64,000 nucleotides of DNA from NCBI GenBank assembly GCA_002719955.1, contig PBFW01000056.1, positions 62,001 through 126,000 on the forward strand, written 5' to 3'. The notes below the pieces were generated by a model. That model was not told the origin of the DNA. It worked only from the letters and a program-made list of their open reading frames with translations, and made no database searches. The position numbers and the translations under genes are program-made. Positions 17,910 through 25,931 of the stretch are shown here, in pieces. Source of the DNA: Deltaproteobacteria bacterium (GTDB taxonomy: Bacteria; Myxococcota_A; UBA9160; UBA4427). Positions within the stretch are counted from its first letter, which is position 1. The number at the start of each line of letters is the position of its first letter.

Positions 17910-19319
17910 TCAAATGCATTTTTGGACGTCGACGACTTTCCCGGCGATTGCCGCGGCGGCGACCATGGCCGGCGACATCAGTAGGGTTCGTCCCGATGGC
18001 GATCCCTGGCGGCCCTTGAAGTTGCGGTTGCTCGAGGAAGCACAGACTTCGCGGCCGCGGAGCTTATCGGGGTTCATCGCCAGACACATCGAACAACCGG
18101 GCTCGCGCCACTGGAAACCCGCCGCCCGGAAGATCTCGTGGAGGCCCTCGGCTTCGGCTTGCTGTTTCACGGCCATCGAACCGGGAACCACCAATGCGCG
18201 CACGCCCTCTTTGACGCGGCCCGTCTGTGCCACCCGAGCGGCCTCTCGCAGATCCGAGATTCGGCCATTCGTGCACGAACCGATGAAGGCGACGTCGATC
18301 GGGGTGCCAGCGATCGAGGCGCCTGCGGTGAAGTCCATATATTCCAGCGCTTCTTCGACGCCCGCGCGCTCGTCGTTCGGAACGCTGTTGGGAGTCGGGA
18401 TCGCTTCGCTGACGCCGAGATTATGCCCGGGATGGATGCCCCAGGTGATCGAGGGTTCGATCGCCGATCCATCGATTTCGACGCGATCGTCGTAGTGGCA
18501 ATTCGGATCACTCGCCATCGCGAGCCAAGCCTGGGCCCGCGCGTCGAAAGCCTCGTCATTCGGCGTGTAGCGTCGTCCGCGCAGGTACTCGACGGTCTTT
18601 TCGTCGGGATTTACGTAGCCACATCGTGCTCCGCCTTCGATCGACATGTTGCAGACCGTCATGCGCTCCTCGATCGACATCGCGTCCACGACCGGTCCCG
18701 CATATTCGTAGGCGTATCCCACACCGCCATTCACCCCGAGTTCGCGGAGAATCGCTAGGACGACGTCTTTGGCATAGACGCCGGGACGCAATTCGCCCGT
18801 CACCTCGATGCGGCGGACCTTCAAGGGGGAGATTGCCATCGACTGGGAGGCGAGCAGATCACGGACCTGGCTCGTTCCGATTCCGAAGGCAATCGCGCCG
18901 AAGGCGCCATGAGTCGAGGTGTGGGAGTCGCCGCAAGCAATCGTCATGCCGGGCTGGGTGAGGCCGAGTTCGGGACCGATCACGTGGACGATTCCCTGAG
19001 CGCCGGTCTCCGGTGAGAAGAGTTGGATGCTGTGGTCTCGGCAATTGCGTTCGAGTTCGCTCATCATGGTTTCCGCCAGGTCATCCTGCAGCGGTCGGGA
19101 TTGATCATCGGTTGGGATGATATGGTCGACGGTCGCAAAAGTGCGATTCGGGAAACGCACGGGCAGGCCGAGTTCTCGGATCATCGCGAAGGCCTGGGGA
19201 CTCGTGACCTCGTGGATCAGATGCGTTCCGATCAGCAGCTGAGTCTGGCCCGTGGGCAACTCGCGGACGCGATGGGCGTCCCAGACTTTCTGGAAGAGAC
19301 TCTCGGGTTTGTCGGTCAT
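17910..19319 (-). CDS. leuC: 3-isopropylmalate dehydratase large subunit
   Basis: 469 residues, full length. [18 protein letters not shown] opens the protein; DHIIPT and [19 protein letters not shown] follow, and the three 4Fe-4S cysteines are in GSCTNGR and [11 protein letters not shown]. It carries the iron-sulfur active site that dehydrates and rehydrates isopropylmalate together with LeuD. ATG 19319 is the start expected from family alignment; the open frame extends far upstream, but that part is not protein-like. Leucine synthesis here contrasts with the leucine breakdown genes near 51-57 kb. Confidence 0.97.
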   Translation of the reverse strand: MTDKPESLFQKVWDAHRVRELPTGQTQLLIGTHLIHEVTSPQAFAMIRELGLPVRFPNRTFATVDHIIPTDDQSRPLQDDLAETMMSELERNCRDHSIQLFSPETGAQGIVHVIGPELGLTQPGMTIACGDSHTSTHGAFGAIAFGIGTSQVRDLLASQSMAISPLKVRRIEVTGELRPGVYAKDVVLAILRELGVNGGVGYAYEYAGPVVDAMSIEERMTVCNMSIEGGARCGYVNPDEKTVEYLRGRRYTPNDEAFDARAQAWLAMASDPNCHYDDRVEIDGSAIEPSITWGIHPGHNLGVSEAIPTPNSVPNDERAGVEEALEYMDFTAGASIAGTPIDVAFIGSCTNGRISDLREAARVAQTGRVKEGVRALVVPGSMAVKQQAEAEGLHEIFRAAGFQWREPGCSMCLAMNPDKLRGREVCASSSNRNFKGRQGSPSGRTLLMSPAMVAAAAIAGKVVDVQKCI

Positions 19320-19721
19320 ATTATTGTCCCCATACGCAGCGCACTCGCTAGGCGAGTCCGCTGCCCTGCGGTCGGGAGAACGGTCCCGGATTCGTGGCAC
19401 CCACGTGGTTCCACGCGGAGGGTTCCGTTCTGGAAGTCTGTTCTCGTCTGCGCCGGGACTCGCTTCACTCGGTCGCCCCAGTTGGGCCGGAGCTTCGGAT
19501 GATCCGCACGGACCATCCGAGGTCGAGAATTCGAGGAGTCGCATGAATTCATCGGGGTGGCTTCGATTTTCGGCCCCGTATGGATAGCACGACCCGGCGA
19601 GCCCTGTACCCTCCGGCGCGCTGCGTCTCGGGCGATTTTGAATGCTACAGGCCCAGGGGGGAATCGTTTGGCCGGCTGGCCAACTTCCCGATGATTCGCA
19701 ACGAAGAGGAGACTGAGATCG
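19320..19721. promoter_or_regulatory. 402-base divergent control region of leuC and the esterase gene
   Basis: No gene-like frame. It holds two dyads: ACTCGC-TAG-GCGAGT near 19344-19358 and CCACGTGG near 19408. On the leuC side these could be operators or leader hairpins. I looked for a T-box or a leucine-rich leader peptide and saw neither. The esterase side ends with GAGGAG nine bases before its ATG. Confidence 0.35.
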
Positions 19722-20396
19722 ATGGAACTCATGCATACCGCCCATATTCCCGCTGGCGCGGGCCCTTTCCCGACGATCCTTGCGCTGCATGGATTTGGGG
19801 CGAGCGCCCACGATCTGCTCGGAATCGCGCCCCTCGTTGGGCAGGCGGTCCAGGGAGACGGGGTCCTCTTTCTGTGTCCCCAGGGTCCGATCGAAATCGA
19901 GCCCGCTTCCGGGCAGGTGGCCTACGCGTGGTTCCCGCTTTCGGGCGGCGGGGAGATCGAATTGGTTTCGTTGGTCGCTGCGCGCGGAGTGCTCGAAGCT
20001 TTCGTCGAGGACGCGATCGCGGCCTACCCGATCGATCCGGAACGCATCGTGATCATGGGATTCAGCCAGGGCGGCGTGATGGCGTACGACCTGGCACTCG
20101 GCCGGCCGGAACGATTCAAAGCGCTGGTCGCACTCTCGACCTGGCTGCCGGATCTGATCGTCGATGGACTCCAGCCGGATCCGGCGCGGGCGGCCCTCGT
20201 GACTCTGCTCGTTCACGGAACGCAGGATCCGATGGTCGCCATCGAAAAGGGCCGGGATTCGCAGGCGAAGCTCGAATCCCTCGGTATTCAAGCCGCCTGG
20301 GGCGAATACGAAATGGGCCACGAGATCAATCAGAATGCGCTTCGGGACCTGCTTGGGTGGCTCGTGCAGGCGCCCTTCGCTCCGCCCGAAGATTAG
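19722..20396 (+). CDS. Phospholipase/carboxylesterase family hydrolase
   Basis: 224 residues of the small alpha/beta-hydrolase esterase group related to YpfH and acyl-protein thioesterases. The oxyanion region is ALHGFGAS near residue 21, the nucleophile [11 protein letters not shown] near 110, the aspartate in VHGTQDPMV and the histidine in MGHEI, all in the expected order. No signal peptide, so cytoplasmic. GAGGAG precedes the ATG. Right after the stop, TTCTTTC-TGGC-GAAAGAA forms a 7-bp A/T-rich hairpin at 20400-20417, and a tRNA gene follows. Substrate unknown; a short or medium acyl ester is likely from the family. Confidence 0.88.
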   Translation: MELMHTAHIPAGAGPFPTILALHGFGASAHDLLGIAPLVGQAVQGDGVLFLCPQGPIEIEPASGQVAYAWFPLSGGGEIELVSLVAARGVLEAFVEDAIAAYPIDPERIVIMGFSQGGVMAYDLALGRPERFKALVALSTWLPDLIVDGLQPDPARAALVTLLVHGTQDPMVAIEKGRDSQAKLESLGIQAAWGEYEMGHEINQNALRDLLGWLVQAPFAPPED

Positions 20397-20510
20397 GTCT
20401 TCTTTCTGGCGAAAGAATATGAGGCCTTCGATCGGTTAGACTGATGGGGACCGACCCGTCCTCATCCCCGCGGCTCGAAGGGGGCGTTGGGGTTGTGATT
20501 GGCGTCGTTT

Positions 20511-20585
20511 CGGGGTGTAGCTCAGTGGTAGAGTCTGAACTTTGGGGGTTCAGTGTCGGGAGTTCGAATCTCCCCACCCCGACCA
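20511..20585 (+). tRNA. tRNA-Pro(UGG)
   Basis: A full cloverleaf can be folded by eye. Acceptor CGGGGTG pairs with CACCCCG, with the C1-G72 pair typical of bacterial proline tRNA. The D stem is GCTC/GAGT, the anticodon stem TGAAC/GTTCA with loop TTTGGGG giving anticodon UGG and G37. The T arm is GGGAG-TTCGAAT-CTCCC. The discriminator is A, and the CCA end is encoded. No integrase or displaced tRNA 3' copy lies nearby, so it is not obviously used as an attachment site. Confidence 0.97.
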
Positions 20586-20591
20586 CTCCCG

Positions 20592-20792
20592 TCACACGCG
20601 AAGTCGAGGCGCCGCTTTCGCGGACGCGCCTCGACGGTCGTCCCCGCCCGGCCTTCCGGATCGCCGCGTATCCGGGTTGCCCGAGCGACGATCCGGCCCG
20701 GTCGAGAGCCCGATCAGCCAGCCGATGGTCCAATGCCGAAACCCGCGTTCGACGTCGATGACGCCGAGCGGTGCGAAGGGTTCGGTCTCCAA
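20592..20792 (-). CDS. Possible small protein, very uncertain
   Basis: A TTG-started frame of 66 codons directly behind the dihydropteroate-synthase-like gene. The first 30 residues (APLGVIDVERGFRHWTIGWL within them) look protein-like; the rest is arginine-rich and overlaps the tRNA-downstream hairpin. No family is recognised. Listed only because the other frames of this gap look worse. Confidence 0.2.
   Translation of the reverse strand: METEPFAPLGVIDVERGFRHWTIGWLIGLSTGPDRRSGNPDTRRSGRPGGDDRRGASAKAAPRLRV
20603..20635 (+). terminator. Strong hairpin just downstream of tRNA-Pro
   Basis: GTCGAGGCGC at 20603-20612 pairs perfectly with GCGCCTCGAC at 20626-20635. Inside it CGC-TTTC-GCG adds three more pairs. 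It starts 17 bases after the tRNA CCA end. There is no run of T after it, so it may stop RNA processing or degradation or act as an atypical terminator rather than a textbook intrinsic one. Confidence 0.45.
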
Positions 20793-20819
20793 TCGCGTGG
20801 GCTACCGCGCTTCGCCGTT

Positions 20820-21602
20820 TCAGCGCTTCCCCTGGTGCAGCCGCCAGATCATCTCCGGTGTATGCGTCCGTATATAGTCCGGGCCCGCGTGCAGGACCGC
20901 TGAGGCCATCATGATACGTGCCAGGCGCTCGGGTTTTCGCGCTGCGTACAGGAGGATGGGGCAAGCGAGCGCGCGCAGCGCGTCGAGGTTCCAGACGATC
21001 GCGAGTTGTTGATGGATCTTCTGGTAGTCGTCGGTGGTCGGGTGGATGATGCCCAGGTTCGGATCGATGACGATCTTCTCGACACCGGCGTGTCGGGCGG
21101 CCTCGACCTTCGGACCGAGATGGTCCAGAACGGCCTCCAGCCCGACCGACTTCGGTTCGGCATCGCGCATCGAGTAGGCATTTTCGTAGGGCATGAACGT
21201 CACGAAGAGCGTCGCGTTTCGACTGGCCACGGCGTCGAGGAGGGGTTCGGGGAGGCTCCTTCCGGTGAAGTTGATGCCATCCGCCCCCTGCTCCAATCCG
21301 AAGCGCGCGGTCTCCGGGCTCCAGGTATCGACGGAGACCCGATAGTGGAAATGCTCCGAACCGGGTGCCTTGAGCAGATCGAGGGCCGGGCCTAGCCTGT
21401 GCTGTTCCTGTGCATCGTCGATCATCGGGGCGTCGGGCGTGATCGATCGACCTCCGAGGTCGATCCAGTCCGCACCGGTTCGCGCGAGGGTTGCTGCGCG
21501 ATGGCTGATCGCCTCCGGACCGATCGCGATCGAGTCTTCGACCATCGACTCGGGAGAGAGATTCAAGACACCGAGGATCTGAGGTGCGTTCTGAGCCGTC
21601 AT
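20820..21602 (-). CDS. Dihydropteroate-synthase-like protein (pterin-binding fold)
   Basis: 260 residues with the TIM-barrel layout of dihydropteroate synthase and methyltetrahydrofolate-binding proteins. GVLNLSPESMVEDS stands where FolP has the NVTPDSFSD loop, DLGGRSITPDAP matches the DIGGESTRPGA region, and RVSVDTWSPETARFGLEQGA matches the ISIDT strand. At the FolP loop DPGIGFGK it reads DPNLGIIH, so the lysine that binds pterin or pABA is missing. It may bind a pterin without making dihydropteroate, or make a different pterin such as a methanopterin-like cofactor. Divergent from a PTPS-like gene, which strengthens a pterin role. Confidence 0.75.
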   Translation of the reverse strand: MTAQNAPQILGVLNLSPESMVEDSIAIGPEAISHRAATLARTGADWIDLGGRSITPDAPMIDDAQEQHRLGPALDLLKAPGSEHFHYRVSVDTWSPETARFGLEQGADGINFTGRSLPEPLLDAVASRNATLFVTFMPYENAYSMRDAEPKSVGLEAVLDHLGPKVEAARHAGVEKIVIDPNLGIIHPTTDDYQKIHQQLAIVWNLDALRALACPILLYAARKPERLARIMMASAVLHAGPDYIRTHTPEMIWRLHQGKR

Positions 21603-21715
21603 CGACGAGAGCTTCCGGGCTTGGAGCGCCCGGGTCAAGCCGAGGTTCGGAGACCCGGGTCGATGTCGGATTGTGTCATACTGGGCGAATGCGGACCGAA
21701 CGCTGGGCAATCCAC

Positions 21716-22192
21716 ATGCACAAAGAGTATTTCAAATTCTCTTGCGCGCATTTCCTGATCTTTCCCGACGGCTCGAAAGAGCGGCTCCACGGCCATAACT
21801 ACTACGTCGATGCCAAGATCGAAGGGCAGTTGACGGACAAGGGAATCGTGATCGATTTCACCCAGGTCAAGCCCGTGATTCGCGAACTCTGTGACAGCCT
21901 CGATGAGTATTGGCTCGTCCCGGGCGAACATTCCGGGCTCACTGTCGAGCCCCATGACGATGGACATACTGAAATCTGCTATCGCGAGTGCCGATATCTC
22001 GTCCCCTCCGACGAGATCATCGTCCTTCCGATCAACAACACCTCGGCCGAGAATCTGGCGGCTTGGATCGGTCGCGAACTCGTGAAGCGCATCGGCGAGC
22101 GATTCGGAAAGAGTCAGATCCAGCGGCTCGAGCTCGCTGTCTCCGAGGCCTCGGGGCAATGGGGCGTCTACCATTATTCGGAATCCGATTAG
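21716..22192 (+). CDS. 6-pyruvoyl-tetrahydropterin synthase / QueD family protein
   Basis: 158 residues from ATG 21716 (an in-frame ATG at 21689 would add nine). The three zinc histidines are in CAHF and LHGHNY, and GIVIDFTQVKPVIR and INNTSAENLAAWI are family blocks. The catalytic cysteine that in E. coli QueD lies four residues before HGH is replaced: the run is SKERLHGH, with lysine there and glutamate next to it. PTPS-III enzymes use glutamate in place of that cysteine, so it may be a PTPS-III-like aldolase/lyase for folate- or pterin-type cofactors. The C-terminal ELAVSEASGQWGVY is typical. Confidence 0.85.
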   Translation: MHKEYFKFSCAHFLIFPDGSKERLHGHNYYVDAKIEGQLTDKGIVIDFTQVKPVIRELCDSLDEYWLVPGEHSGLTVEPHDDGHTEICYRECRYLVPSDEIIVLPINNTSAENLAAWIGRELVKRIGERFGKSQIQRLELAVSEASGQWGVYHYSESD

Positions 22193-22288
22193 GACGATTC
22201 GTCGCGCCGTGTCGCCCGCCTCTCCCTTCCCGGCGCGGGAGGTCATAGGGTCGATGCCTGGCTCCCTTCATTGCTGCAAAGGACTCTC

Positions 22289-23212
22289 ATGAACTCATGC
22301 CGCGTTGGATTTCGAGGCTCGAGGAGGGGGCGACCCCTGATTTGGTTGCTCACTTTTCTGCTTTTCTGCACGACGATCGGATCGCCGAGGGCCCACGGTG
22401 CCGAACCCGAGGTGTCGAAGAAGGCAGCGGATGGGAGCGAGCGTCGCGAGGATTATCTCGTCCTTCCGCGCGGCGAGCTCTTCGAGCCCCTGGTCGCCGA
22501 TGTCCAGTGGCCGCGGATCTCCGGTGAGTATCAATGGCGGCTCGGGACGGATCAATTCGATCGAGTCGCGGCCGTCAGCTTCGGTGAGAGTTTCGCCTTC
22601 GTGCGGAGCCCACAAACTGATTGGGGCGAATGGGAATTTGGATTTCAGGCGATGGTCGATGCGATCTTCGACATGGGCTCGTCGTCCTTCGATCTCTCGA
22701 ACGAGGATTATTTCATCGGCTTTGCGGGCAGCGTACTCACGCAAGGTGTGACGACGCAGATCCGCATCTACCATATCAGCTCACATGTCGGTGACGAGTA
22801 TCTGATCGAGAACGGGCTCACGCGCAAGAGCGTGTCCTTCGAAGTGATCGATCTTCTCGCTTCCTACGAACCCCGCGGCTGGCTGCGTCTCTATGGCGGT
22901 GGCGGAATCATGGTCAAGCCACACCCCTCCTACGATCCGATCGTGACGCAATTCGGCGTGGAAATGACGAGCCCGACGAGTTTTGCCTCGGGATTGCTGA
23001 GGCCGATCTTCGCAACCGATCTTCAGCTCAGACAAGAGAACGACTGGATCCCGGAGGTCTCCGTCCTGGCGGGCCTTCGGCTGGCGAGCCCCGAGGACGA
23101 CGTGCGTCGGATCGAATTCATTATTCGCTACTACCACGGGCGATCGCCGGAAGGCCAGTTCTTCGACGAGACGATCGATTCGCTCGGGTTGGGGGTGAGG
23201 CTCGGGCTCTAG
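22289..23212 (+). CDS. DUF1207 outer-membrane protein
   Basis: 307 residues. An N-terminal signal sequence has the hydrophobic core PLIWLLTFLLFCTT and a likely cleavage after RAHGA. The mature part starts with the DUF1207 hallmark PRGELFEPLVADVQWPR, followed by alternating beta-strand segments ending SLGLGVRLGL, consistent with a small outer-membrane barrel. The function of DUF1207 is unknown. AGGA lies upstream of ATG 22289; a TTG 18 bases earlier is less likely. Confidence 0.88.
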   Translation: MNSCRVGFRGSRRGRPLIWLLTFLLFCTTIGSPRAHGAEPEVSKKAADGSERREDYLVLPRGELFEPLVADVQWPRISGEYQWRLGTDQFDRVAAVSFGESFAFVRSPQTDWGEWEFGFQAMVDAIFDMGSSSFDLSNEDYFIGFAGSVLTQGVTTQIRIYHISSHVGDEYLIENGLTRKSVSFEVIDLLASYEPRGWLRLYGGGGIMVKPHPSYDPIVTQFGVEMTSPTSFASGLLRPIFATDLQLRQENDWIPEVSVLAGLRLASPEDDVRRIEFIIRYYHGRSPEGQFFDETIDSLGLGVRLGL

Positions 23213-23263
23213 AAAGGGCCTGAGCCATCGGAGTGCTGCCCGATCCCGGCGGCAGAGCGCGAA

Positions 23264-23817
23264 CTAATGGGCCTGGGGTGATCCCTCCCCTCCAGCATTG
23301 ACGGTCGTTAGGCGATTGCTCCAGGCCGTCGCTTCGAGTTCGGCCTGCTCGAGGTCTTCCCAGGTGAGGTCGAGTTTGCCCAGGAACTGATCGACGGCCT
23401 CGAAACCTCCCTCTTCTCGTTTCTCGATCGAGTAGTCGAGAGAGAGCTTCTGGACCATCTCCTAGGGTGTAGATCCATGAGTGTTGGCGTCAGCGAGAGG
23501 ATTTCCGTCAGGCCCGCGCGATCTGGATCGGCCCCACCCGTTTGCGCCTTGGTCAACGATTTAATGATCGTGCTTCGCTCGCTCGAGAGTTGACACAGGA
23601 GCTCCGTAAATCCGTTGGAATCGTCGCTCGCAAAGAGGAGGAGATGCAGCCAGCGCGCGAGTCGCTTGTGGCCGAGCATGACGAGCGCCTGCTGCATCGA
23701 TTCGATCCGCTGTCTCGGGGCCGTGCGGAGCAGGTTTGCCGTTTCGGGAAGCTGCCGGACGACCTCATCCGTTTCGTCTGCCCTCCGGCCGGAGAGCCGA
23801 GACAGAACGTGATCCAA
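23264..23817 (-). pseudogene. HDOD-domain signalling protein remnant with a frameshift
   Basis: The upper frame gives ESMQQALVMLGHKRLARWL and the helical ILSLTPTLMDLHP, matching the HDOD part of YuxH-type proteins (family form IRHALVLLG..ELRRWL). At 23461-23467 the frame breaks: CACCCTAGGAGATGGTC reads on as arginine-rich nonsense. In the next frame EMVQKLSLDYSIEKREEGGF continues as a plausible HDOD end. One missing G (CCT-GAG-GAG) would join them. The segment between LLRTAP and RQRIES is also shorter than in the family, and no EAL or other N-terminal domain is left upstream. The start would be TTG 23817. Decay is more likely than a single sequencing error because other parts are missing too. 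Confidence 0.55.
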
Positions 23818-23961
23818 CGCACCGCAGATCTCCTCTCGTCTCCTCGGAACAGATCTTTCGCCCTGGATGAGAATCGGGGATTCTGCCTACGCGTTACGCC
23901 GGGTCGAGGAAATTGGCTGCTCGCGATACCCGGTGGCGTCGCGCCGCGTCGCCGACGCGGC

Positions 23962-24864
23962 TCAGCCCTGCGGTTTTCGGAAGGGGTTCGGGTAGACGAC
24001 CGCCTCTTTGAATGCGGTATTCATTTCTTCGAAAGCCACGTCCAGATCCCACACGCCCTGGGTCGTGACTTCGCGCTCGACGGCCGGCTCATTGATCAGG
24101 CCAATGCGGCCATTGCCGCATTGAATGATCCGACCATTCATCCACGCGCTCTCTTCCGCGGCGAGCCAGACGACCGGGGGGACGACGTTCCTGGTCGAGA
24201 TCTTTTCGTTGCTGGCGCTGTAATTCATGACGGTCGACTTCCCTTCCAGAGCGGCCGTCATGCGGGTGAAAGCGACCGGGGCGATGCAATTCGAGGTGAC
24301 GCCGTAGCCGTTCAGCGCGGAGGCGCAGCTATTCGAGAGTCCGACGATGCCCATCTTGGCGGCGGCATAATTCGGTTGGGCCGGTGCGCCCCATAGGCCC
24401 GAGCCCGAGATGAAGTTGATGATGCGGTACTCGCCGCCACGATGACCGCGCCAATATTCGGAGGCGTGTCGTATGGTGTTGAAGGTGCCTTTGAGGTGCA
24501 CGGCGATGACCGCGTCCCACTGCTTCTCCTCCATCTTGAAGATCATGCCGTCGCGCAGGATTCCCGCGACGTTCACCACGATGTCGAGTTTTCCGAATTC
24601 GTCGATGGCTTGACCGATCAGATTCTTGACTGCGGCGTGATCGGTCACATCGCAGTTGTTCGCGGCGGCCTTGCCCCCCACAGCCACGATTTCCCGGGTG
24701 ACCTCTTCGGCGGGGGTGCCTTCGTTGTCGCTGCCGTCGAGGCTCGCGCCGAGGTCATTGACGACGACGCACGCGCCCTCGGCGGCAAAGGTGCGCGCGA
24801 CCTCGGCGCCGATTCCCTGTCCAGCCCCGGTCACCACCGCAACGCGTCCGTCGAGTTTGCCCAT
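23962..24864 (-). CDS. Short-chain dehydrogenase (hydroxyacyl-CoA dehydrogenase-like SDR)
   Basis: 300 residues. Cofactor motif VVTGAGQGIGAEVART near residue 10, NVAGIL near 98, catalytic serine in INFISGSGLWG and the YxxxK pair in NYAAAKMGIVGL. The length and the VVNDLGASLDG segment resemble the (3R)-hydroxyacyl-CoA dehydrogenase domain of multifunctional protein 2/HSD17B4-type enzymes, so an acyl-CoA or steroid-like substrate is likely. AGGAGA lies upstream of ATG 24864. It follows a thioesterase on the same strand by 135 bases. Confidence 0.88.
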   Translation of the reverse strand: MGKLDGRVAVVTGAGQGIGAEVARTFAAEGACVVVNDLGASLDGSDNEGTPAEEVTREIVAVGGKAAANNCDVTDHAAVKNLIGQAIDEFGKLDIVVNVAGILRDGMIFKMEEKQWDAVIAVHLKGTFNTIRHASEYWRGHRGGEYRIINFISGSGLWGAPAQPNYAAAKMGIVGLSNSCASALNGYGVTSNCIAPVAFTRMTAALEGKSTVMNYSASNEKISTRNVVPPVVWLAAEESAWMNGRIIQCGNGRIGLINEPAVEREVTTQGVWDLDVAFEEMNTAFKEAVVYPNPFRKPQG

Positions 24865-24999
24865 CTGAGTCTCCTGTCATCGCTTCCTGCCCGGAAGCCG
24901 CTGCCCGATTCTTCGGAGTTGATTTTGCCGGGCGGGATCTTACCCGTTCTGGCCATATCCGCTGCCTTCTCCGAGCGGAGTGAAAGGCCGGCGCCGCTT

Positions 25000-25815
25000 T
25001 CAGCGGCGATCGAGTAGCAGGCACGCCTGGGCCTGGCCGATCGGACCCTCGAGGTCGTGGAGGGTCGCGTGGCTCAGTCCGATGCCATCGGCCGAGCGGT
25101 GGCTCACGCCTTGTAGCCCGATCCAGTCCGAGCGGGGCTCCCGCAGCACGTTGATCGAGAGGTCCGGATTGATCGAGGTGAATTTCGTGTAGTCCATCAC
25201 GTTCCCGGTCCCGCTCATGAAATCGACCAGAGCGGCCAACTGGACCACGGGGGCCGTCTTTTCGCCCTCGACCACCTTGCATCGTAGCCTCACCCAGGTC
25301 GTCGTGATCTCGCCACATTCCCTTGGGCGCCCAGGGATGAGTTCGACCGCCCGAACGAAGGGCGGGATCTCTGCGACGCCGGAGCGCAATTCGAACTCGG
25401 GGACGACCTTGGGCGGACGACCCACCTCCGGATCCAGATCTGGGAATGTTTCGAGTTCGCGAATCGAATGATCGCTCCGAATCCGCAAGCCCGTCGCGCG
25501 GGCGACCTGGGTGTCGCCGTCGAAGAGATTGGCCTCGACCGATTGGATTCGCCGGCCGCCCCGGACGACGCGCGTCTCGATCCGCAGGGGCGTGAGGGGG
25601 ACGCCCCGAAACATGTCGATCGTTATTCGGGCAAGCCGCATCTTCGCCGGCGTCCCGATTCGATCGAGCGAGCGAGTGAGCAGCGCAGAGATGGCTCCCC
25701 CGTGCTGGTGGGCCGCATTCCATGGACCACCGGTGTAGGCCGAGGGATGAATCTCGGAAAAGTCGTCGTGGTCGCTAATGCGAAAGAGATGATTTTCGGG
25801 TTGCGCGTTTTCCAT
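25000..25815 (-). CDS. Acyl-CoA thioesterase-like double-hotdog protein
   Basis: 271 residues from the ATG at 25815 (an in-frame ATG at 25863 would add 16). The first hotdog begins ISDHDDFSEIHPSAYTGGPW and has NAAHQHGGAISALLTRSLDR, the long helix of TesB-type thioesterases. The second has VVQLAALVDFMSGTGNVMD, where the aspartate is a catalytic candidate. It would hydrolyse an acyl-CoA to free acid and CoA. Placed before an SDR on the same strand, consistent with acyl-CoA turnover. Divergent from the formate dehydrogenase operon. Confidence 0.75.
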   Translation of the reverse strand: MENAQPENHLFRISDHDDFSEIHPSAYTGGPWNAAHQHGGAISALLTRSLDRIGTPAKMRLARITIDMFRGVPLTPLRIETRVVRGGRRIQSVEANLFDGDTQVARATGLRIRSDHSIRELETFPDLDPEVGRPPKVVPEFELRSGVAEIPPFVRAVELIPGRPRECGEITTTWVRLRCKVVEGEKTAPVVQLAALVDFMSGTGNVMDYTKFTSINPDLSINVLREPRSDWIGLQGVSHRSADGIGLSHATLHDLEGPIGQAQACLLLDRR

Positions 25816-25931
25816 GGCCGGCAGAACGTAGGGCTTCTGGGCGGATGCGGTCGAATATTTCAAAGGCGCTTGGAGGTGCAGGTGAGCGACTTCGATGGGG
25901 TAGACTGTCGTGATTCCGACGTGAGTGCGGA

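Noticed and set aside
19320-19721. T-box or leader peptide for leuCD
   Set aside because: No T-box motif and no short frame rich in leucine codons before a terminator.
20511-20585. tRNA as the attachment site of a genomic island
   Set aside because: No integrase, no second copy of the tRNA 3' end and no change of base composition nearby.
20326-20964. Minus-strand frame containing GVGRFELPTLNPQSSDST
   Set aside because: This is the well-known false protein translated from the reverse strand of a tRNA gene.
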